Source of the DNA: Owenia fusiformis
Lineage: Eukaryota; Annelida; Polychaeta; Sabellida; Oweniidae
Reading direction: 5' to 3'
DNA length: 60,000 bases
NCBI GenBank assembly: GCA_903813345.2
Contig: CAIIXF020000002.1
Coordinates: 20,476,455-20,536,454 of the forward strand
The notes under the pieces were generated by a model. That model did no database searches, was not told where the DNA came from, and saw only the letters and a program-made list of their open reading frames with translations. Shown one piece after another: positions 58,584 through 60,000 of this stretch. The first letter of the stretch is position 1; the number at the start of each line of letters is the position of its first letter. A program made the translations under genes and the position numbers.

Positions 58584-58692
58584 ATTAAACCTGTGTATAG
58601 TGAACACTTGAATTTCGATAAAATCCTATCTGCACGAAACTGTGGTAAATAAATGAGACCTATTGTGATGTTCACTAGAACAGGCTTTACTG
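58584..58692. mobile_element. CAGTAAAACCTG-type short TIR repeat, copy g
   Basis: ACATTAAACCTGTGTATAGTG to AGAACAGGCTTTACTG, with internal GTGAACAC. Lies between the MPPED-like start codon and the putative bidirectional promoter. Confidence 0.5.
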
Positions 58693-59387
58693 AAAAGAAG
58701 ATGGCCTTGAAAACCATAACATTGTGAAACAGATTTTTTGATCACTAGAATATCCTGGAATTAGCAAAGATTGGCTTTATACTTCCACAGAAACTGAATC
58801 AAATAAACCAATTCAACTTACAGATGAAATCTTCCATAAAAATGCAACTGATAAATCAACGAGCTTCTTGACACAATTATTTTAACAGCTTTTAAAGGAA
58901 AGAATTATAAAAAGGAGAATACCTATAATATTATGAACAATTTGTTTTTCTTGCCTTTCTCCAGTTCTCAGTAATCATGAATCAACTATTGCAGTGGATT
59001 TTTTGTAGAAATTCTACACACATTAAGATATCTTAATCTATCTTAATTCCACAGTTATTTTTTCTTTTTAGTTTCCTAGTGTAATTTATTCATTTTTTCG
59101 AAATTATTGAGTAAAACACAAATTTTGATGAAATATCAAATTAAATTCAAATTTCATATCATTATTTTACTGACTGGAATTCCCAGGCATTTAGAGCTCC
59201 TACTATGTAAACACTTTGACTTAATATTTTCTTGTGATTTAAAATCATATTTAATCATTTTCTTATCACCTGAATTAAAATATGATTTATTATACTACTT
59301 TTTATACAATAGATAATCAGGTAAAATTGTTTATGGAACAATTACCTGATATTAATACATTATTTCAATTTCGAGTTTGATGTTATA

Positions 59388-59395
59388 TGACGTCA
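59388..59395. promoter_or_regulatory. CRE palindrome TGACGTCA
   Basis: Full 8-bp cAMP-response/ATF element in the head-to-head promoter region, about 490 bp before the plus-strand start codon. Confidence 0.4.
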
Positions 59396-59637
59396 CGGGC
59401 ACCTGCCTCACGACGAAATGTCATTATTATTTTTCATAATTTTACATATACTGTTTCGTATTCAATATGCAGAATTCTAAAACAATATAACTTCATAGTT
59501 ATTTATTATGATATATAATATCAGAAATATATAGAAAAATGATTATTCTAGCTATCTTGTAGTTGCGAATCGATGATTATTTATTCCAAATATAATGTGA
59601 CAGACTGTTGTGTTTGTCCCGGCAACTGCATATAACA

Positions 59638-59648
59638 AAGATGGCGGC
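59638..59648 (+). promoter_or_regulatory. YY1-type box AAGATGGCGGC
   Basis: Exact match to the extended YY1 site that in animals often sits just downstream of the transcription start of TATA-less genes. It lies 234 bp before the start codon at 59882. Similar ATGGCGGCC words inside the Helitron-like repeats lower the weight of this match. Confidence 0.45.
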
Positions 59649-59881
59649 CAAAATTGGAATTGCTGCCAATTTGCGATGATTTATCAGTTATTATGTCACT
59701 ATCATTGATATAATAAGATTATTTAGATATCGAAAGTCGGCATTAAGAACTCGAACTTACTTCTTTGAAGATGTATTGCAATATACGTTGACAACAAGCA
59801 AAATACTACAAATAAAAGACGCGTAGGAAAATTAATTTTGTGTGCAAATTTTTGGAAAAAACTGCAAAAAAAGTGATAACT

Positions 59882-59936
59882 ATGGCTGCTGAAGTAATGT
59901 CGATAGATCCCTTCAAAAGGAATGCTTATTCAGAAA
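59882..59936 (+). CDS. First coding exon of the next plus-strand gene (truncated by window)
   Basis: AACTATGGCTGCTGAAG: MAAEVMSIDPFKRNAYSE plus one base, then donor GTGAGT at 59937. Starts in a good context and ends at a strong donor. Product not recognisable from 18 residues. Confidence 0.65.
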
Positions 59937-60000
59937 GTGAGTAGATCTAGAATATTTCATTCTTTTCTTTACTAATTTCTTCTACCAATCTTACAATCTT

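Larger units (their letters stand above)
58280..59881. other. Divergent promoter region between MPPED-like gene and next gene
   Basis: About 1.6 kb separating head-to-head start codons at 58279 (minus) and 59882 (plus). AT-rich, with a CRE palindrome and a YY1-like box near the plus-strand gene. No ORF supported. Confidence 0.5.

Overview
This is a window of animal nuclear DNA: AT-rich, intron-dense and full of small transposons and minisatellites. The protein similarities (recalled, not searched) and the repeat style (TACATGTA-rich introns, Helitron-like elements carrying tandem arrays, a DIRS retrotransposon, short terminal-inverted-repeat elements) suggest a lophotrochozoan invertebrate, most likely a bivalve mollusc. 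The species assignment is inference.

Layout. About 3.6-48 kb on the + strand is the middle and 3' part of THOC2, the largest subunit of the THO/TREX mRNA-export complex. I can place 26 exons whose phases chain without a break into about 1,002 codons, ending at 47888; the 5' exons lie left of the window. Its introns hold other genes. A two-exon minus-strand gene for a small secreted cysteine-containing peptide with an RGD lies at 8.2-10.3 kb. Several unassigned minus-strand exon candidates lie at 7.2, 12.0-12.2 and 13.0 kb. A DIRS-like tyrosine-recombinase retrotransposon occupies 24.18-29.17 kb. An intronless minus-strand sulfotransferase of the heparan-sulfate 3-O-sulfotransferase type lies at 29.9-31.4 kb. 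Convergent to THOC2, at 53.5-58.3 kb on the minus strand, is a complete seven-exon MPPED1/2-like metallophosphoesterase (346 aa). The first coding exon of another + strand gene starts at 59882, behind a promoter-like region with a CRE palindrome and a YY1-type AAGATGGCGGC box.

The most unusual feature is in THOC2 itself. At three separate places a minisatellite has copied an exon edge together with its splice site. At 17.1-17.85 kb a 60-bp unit multiplies an in-frame 5' splice site (10 usable copies). At 22.39-22.80 kb a ~135-bp unit multiplies a 3' splice site plus the first ~40 coding bases. At 45.1-45.75 kb a ~100-bp unit multiplies another 3' splice site. In addition, a 915-bp segment carrying a symmetric 81-bp exon is duplicated with no visible difference. 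A 1.9-kb open extension of one exon could give a long alternative C-terminus, and the last intron looks like a minor-spliceosome (U12-type) intron.

Other mobile DNA: three Helitron-like elements (one 1.38 kb with an internal ~150-bp array), two TA-flanked mariner-type MITEs, a hAT-like element, a Harbinger-like MITE, a 525-bp foldback element with 5-bp target duplications, a GGCCCGTAGCC-ended MITE family, a TIR family ending CAGGGTTCGTAC, a dispersed CAGTAAAACCTG family, and a 60-bp-arm near-perfect palindrome at 34.6-34.75 kb.
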